The position numbers and the translations under genes were made by a program. A DNA stretch of 8,079 bases from an uncultured bacterium (GTDB lineage: Bacteria > Patescibacteriota > Minisyncoccia > Phycocordibacterales > UBA9973). The stretch is from NCBI GenBank assembly GCA_903854645.1, contig CAINWY010000022.1:1-8079 (forward strand). Direction: 5' to 3'. The notes below the pieces were generated by a model. The model saw only the letters and a program-made list of their open reading frames with translations. It did not search any database and was not told where the DNA came from. Shown piece after piece: positions 6,071 to 8,079 of the stretch (position 1 is the first letter of the stretch; every line of letters starts with the position of its first letter).

Positions 6071-6092
6071 ATTCAAATATGCATTTGAATGA
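6069..6092 (+). promoter_or_regulatory. Inverted-repeat operator over the ArsR-type start codon
   Basis: Ten-base arms TCATTCAAAT (6069-6078) and ATTTGAATGA (6083-6092) are perfect inverted repeats around ATGC. The core TCAAAT..ATTTGA resembles operators of the CadC/SmtB/ArsR family. The site overlaps the -10 box, the start codon of the regulator at 6079 and its first four codons, so it should mediate autorepression. I found no second copy upstream of 4830. Confidence 0.8.
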
Positions 6093-6351
6093 ATTAGCCA
6101 AATTAATGAGAACAGCGGGGGATGAAAGCAGACTTAAAATTCTGTGTATTATTTTCAATAAAAAGAAAGTATGTGTATCAGATATAGCAAAAGAACTCGA
6201 TATGAGTGTCGCTATAGTCTCGCATCATCTCCAAGCATTATCACGTGAAGGTTTACTTTTATCAGCAAGAGAAGGAAAGAGGGTTTGTTATGAGCTTCCC
6301 AAAGATAAATTTGTCATGGATCTGAAGAATTTTATATGCAAGTATAAGTAA
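6079..6351 (+). CDS. ArsR/SmtB-family winged-helix transcriptional repressor
   Basis: The 90-residue protein has the compact ArsR fold: helix ending in GDESRLKILCIIF (14-26), the segment KKVCVSDIAKELDMS (30-43), the recognition helix VAIVSHHLQALSREGLL (44-60), the beta-wing AREGKRVCYEL (63-73) and a short C-terminal dimer helix. Such repressors leave DNA when they bind metal(loid) or when cysteines react. The classic ELCVCD metal site is here KVCVSD, keeping one cysteine (C32) and losing the second. Other cysteines are at 23, 70 and 87. The sensor could therefore be a different metal site or a thiol-redox switch. It lies 43 bases after the permease and 25 before the thioredoxin reductase fusion. 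The ATG at 6079 is chosen over a TTG at 6061 because the operator is centred on it and the family alignment begins there. Confidence 0.92.
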   Translation: MHLNELAKLMRTAGDESRLKILCIIFNKKKVCVSDIAKELDMSVAIVSHHLQALSREGLLLSAREGKRVCYELPKDKFVMDLKNFICKYK

Positions 6352-6376
6352 TTATTAATTAGACTAGATGTAATAT

Positions 6377-7669
6377 ATGGAAATTAAATATTTAAAAAAT
6401 CCAGAAGAATTTGATATTTTAAAACAAAAGTACTCTTTGTTAGTTTTAGACTTTTATTCTGAAGAATGTCCGCCTTGCGAAAAACTAGCACCTATATACG
6501 AAAGGATGGCGAAAATATTTACCTCCATATTGTTCGTAAAAGCTTTTCGTCAGCAAAATAGAGAATTAGCTCTGTCTTTAGGAGTTAGCGGTTCACCAAC
6601 TGTTTTATTTTTCAAAAATGGTGAAATGCTAGATTCTCGTCTCTCAGGAGAGATTGAAGAAGATAAATTTAAATCCATTCTCGATTCTATGCATGGGGAG
6701 ATAAATATAGAAGTAGATGAACCAAAGATTACAGCCGAGGAATACGATCTATGTATTATTGGTAATGGTCCAGCAGGGTTATCTGCTGCTGTCTATGCTT
6801 CAAGGTATAAAATAAAGCAGTTGCTTATAGGTGACCTTCCTGGCGGCCTGATGACTTCCTCTCACAAGATATGCAATTTCCCTTCAGAAATTGAAATATC
6901 AGGAATGGATTTAACAAAGAAAATGACAAATCAGATAGAAGCCTTAAATGTTCAACAGAAGAAATTTTCAAGGGTTAATAAAATTAAAAAAAGTGGATCA
7001 TTTTTTGAGCTAACTTTATCAAATGGAGAAATTATAAATTCTAAAACGATATTACTTGCTACGGGCACAAAGCATAGACATCTAGACCTGCCAAACGAAG
7101 AGCAATTTGTTGGAAAAGGTGTTTCGTATTGTGCCACATGTGACGCTTTCTTTTATGAAGACAAAATCGTAGCAGTAATAGGCGGCAGTGATAGTGCAAA
7201 CACCGCAGCGCTGTATTTAGCTTATATTGCCAAAAAGGTATATCAAATTTACAGGGGGAACGAACTGAGGGGGGATTTAACCTGGATTGACCAAGTAAAG
7301 TCAAATAAGAAAATAGAAATCATTTATAACACAAATGTTATTGATATCATTGGAGAAAAGCAGGTCTTAGGAATACAATTAGACAAAGCATTCAATGGAA
7401 AAGACAACTTGGATATCGATGGGATGTTTATCGAAGTTGGCTCAAAGCCAGATAATGAATTGATAAATCAACTGCAACTAAAAGTAGATGATAGTGGGTA
7501 TATCAAGACCAATCAAAACCAAACAACAAGCTTTGAAGGAGTGTGGGCAGCCGGTGATATAACTACAGGTTCAGATAATTTTAGACAAATAATCACTGCT
7601 TGTTCTGAAGGTTCAATAGCAGCCCAAAGTATATATAAATATTTACAAGCAAACAAAATTAATAATTAA
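6377..7669 (+). CDS. trxB: Thioredoxin-thioredoxin reductase fusion (NAD(P)H-dependent flavoprotein)
   Basis: Residues 1-108 form a thioredoxin domain with active site ECPPC (C31, C34), where classic thioredoxin has WCGPC, and the cis-proline P74 in GSPT. After a linker (109-121), residues 122-430 form a low-molecular-weight thioredoxin reductase: FAD-binding IIGNGPAG (127-134), redox CATC (C252, C255), nucleotide motif GGSDSA (269-274) and the C-terminal FAD motif WAAGDITTG (390-398). The usual HRRxxxR signature for the NADPH 2'-phosphate reads YRGNELRG, so cofactor preference may differ. The enzyme should pass electrons from a nicotinamide cofactor through FAD and CATC to its own CPPC domain and onward. 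The order is reversed compared with the known TrxR-Trx fusion of Mycobacterium leprae. It starts 25 bases after the ArsR-type gene and runs 14 bases short of the glutaredoxin. No Shine-Dalgarno or separate promoter is clear, so co-transcription is likely. Confidence 0.94.
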   Translation: MEIKYLKNPEEFDILKQKYSLLVLDFYSEECPPCEKLAPIYERMAKIFTSILFVKAFRQQNRELALSLGVSGSPTVLFFKNGEMLDSRLSGEIEEDKFKSILDSMHGEINIEVDEPKITAEEYDLCIIGNGPAGLSAAVYASRYKIKQLLIGDLPGGLMTSSHKICNFPSEIEISGMDLTKKMTNQIEALNVQQKKFSRVNKIKKSGSFFELTLSNGEIINSKTILLATGTKHRHLDLPNEEQFVGKGVSYCATCDAFFYEDKIVAVIGGSDSANTAALYLAYIAKKVYQIYRGNELRGDLTWIDQVKSNKKIEIIYNTNVIDIIGEKQVLGIQLDKAFNGKDNLDIDGMFIEVGSKPDNELINQLQLKVDDSGYIKTNQNQTTSFEGVWAAGDITTGSDNFRQIITACSEGSIAAQSIYKYLQANKINN

Positions 7670-7683
7670 TTAAAATAAATTAT

Positions 7684-7920
7684 ATGAAAAATCATAATGT
7701 TATCGTTTATTCAACACCAACATGTCCGTACTGTGTCTACGCAAAGGATTACTTTAAAAGTAAGGGGGTTTATTTTGTAGATATAGATGTTTCAAGAGAT
7801 AGAGCAAAAGGTGAAGAGATGGTCCGTAAGAGTGGTCAGATGGGTGTGCCAGTAATAGATATAGATGGAAATATTTTAGTCGGTTTCCAGCCAAATGAAT
7901 TTGATAAATTGCTAAAATAA
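7684..7920 (+). CDS. Glutaredoxin-like protein (NrdH/YruB type, CPYC)
   Basis: This complete 78-residue protein has a glutaredoxin fold: strand NVIVYS, active site TCPYC with C14 and C17, helix AKDYFKSKG, strand FVDIDVSRD, the cis-proline segment MGVPVIDIDG with P56, and a GF motif (67-68) in VGFQPNEFDKLL. The CPYC site is that of dithiol glutaredoxins, but the short NrdH/YruB type is often reduced by thioredoxin reductase and not by glutathione. The reductase fusion encoded 14 bases upstream is the obvious electron donor; this is inferred from the context. Possible clients are the MsrB-like protein directly downstream, the permease system or ribonucleotide reductase. It is cytoplasmic, with no signal peptide. 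The stop codon is one base from the next ATG, which indicates an operon. Confidence 0.93.
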   Translation: MKNHNVIVYSTPTCPYCVYAKDYFKSKGVYFVDIDVSRDRAKGEEMVRKSGQMGVPVIDIDGNILVGFQPNEFDKLLK

Positions 7921-7921
7921 T

Positions 7922-8079
7922 ATGAAAAAAACAATATTTATAACTTTGGGGATTGTGGCTTTAGTAGGTGCCTTGGTTGCTTTTAGTCCTACTAGCGCAG
8001 ATGGTCTACGTACTGAGATAACTTGTGCTAAATGTGGTGGACACTTGGGTCATTTATTCATCGGTGAGCATTTAACAGA
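7922..8079 (+). CDS. MsrB-like (peptide-methionine R-sulfoxide reductase) protein with N-terminal membrane anchor, cut by window end
   Basis: The visible 52 residues start with a basic tip and hydrophobic stretch (MKKTIFITLGIVALVGALVAF), a signal peptide or membrane anchor. DGLRTEITCAKCGGHLGHLF follows at once, with C35 and C38, and then GEHLT. This is the second zinc CxxC segment and the HLGHxF motif of MsrB, which normally lies in the C-terminal half of the domain after about 60-80 residues that include the first CxxC and the GTGWPSF region. None of that is present between the anchor and the motif, so the protein is either a half-domain, a permuted form, or one whose missing part lies beyond the window. 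The active-site RxCxNS cysteine would come after the edge. It starts one base after the glutaredoxin stop and should act outside the membrane on oxidised methionines, supplied with electrons from the gene run. Confidence 0.75.
   Translation, partial: MKKTIFITLGIVALVGALVAFSPTSADGLRTEITCAKCGGHLGHLFIGEHLT

Noticed and set aside
6061..6078. TTG at 6061 as the start of the ArsR-type regulator
   Set aside because: It overlaps the extended -10 box, and the operator is centred on the ATG at 6079.
5635..7304. Minus-strand open frames at 5635-5820, 5750-6076, 6952-7137 and 7059-7304
   Set aside because: They are shadows opposite strongly supported plus-strand genes.
79..7920. UGA recoded as glycine, as in some CPR lineages
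   Set aside because: All genes read through with standard stops, conserved glycines use GGN codons, and TGA ends the membrane-protein gene at 3689-3691 sensibly.
1..8079. CRISPR array, insertion sequence or transposase
   Set aside because: I see no regularly spaced direct repeats and no transposase or integrase gene; the only mobile element is the intron.

Overview
This is an AT-rich bacterial window with eight clear protein genes, one gene cut off by the right edge, one doubtful small ORF, and a tRNA gene interrupted by a group I intron. No gene gives a firm taxonomic label. The style fits a small-genome lineage such as the Candidate Phyla Radiation (Patescibacteria, Parcubacteria-like): a group I intron with an HNH endonuclease in a tRNA, a low-complexity surface protein with a C-terminal anchor, and TATAAT boxes placed directly before start codons without Shine-Dalgarno sequences. 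That placement is an inference. All complete genes end in TAA, TAG or TGA and none needs a recoded UGA.

Left part (1-4024): a large M1-family zinc aminopeptidase lies on the minus strand behind a 15-bp hairpin. It diverges from a plus-strand gene for a secreted, Gln/Asn/Tyr-rich protein with one C-terminal membrane helix. That gene ends at a bidirectional terminator, which faces a minus-strand gene for a small membrane protein and a possible 40-residue ORF overlapping it.

Centre (4063-4755): a tRNA-Asn(GUU) gene is split inside its anticodon by a 563-nt group I intron. Nearly the whole core can be folded by eye (P1, P3, P4, P5, P6, P7, P7.1, P7.2, P8, P9), and the P7.1/P7.2 extension places it in subgroup IA, the type of phage T4 td. 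The intron carries an HNH homing-endonuclease ORF. The first codons of that ORF also form the 3' strand of P1, including the probable internal guide sequence.

Right part (4795-8079): a compact plus-strand run of thiol-redox genes encodes a small CxxC thioredoxin-fold protein, a DUF318/ArsP-type permease with a CSC motif, an ArsR/SmtB-type repressor with a perfect inverted-repeat operator over its own start codon, a thioredoxin-thioredoxin reductase fusion, a CPYC glutaredoxin, and the start of a membrane-anchored MsrB-like protein. The likely logic is metal(loid) or thiol-stress sensing by the repressor, export by the permease, and supply of reducing power from the fusion to the small redox proteins and the methionine sulfoxide reductase. 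The substrate cannot be read from the sequence.
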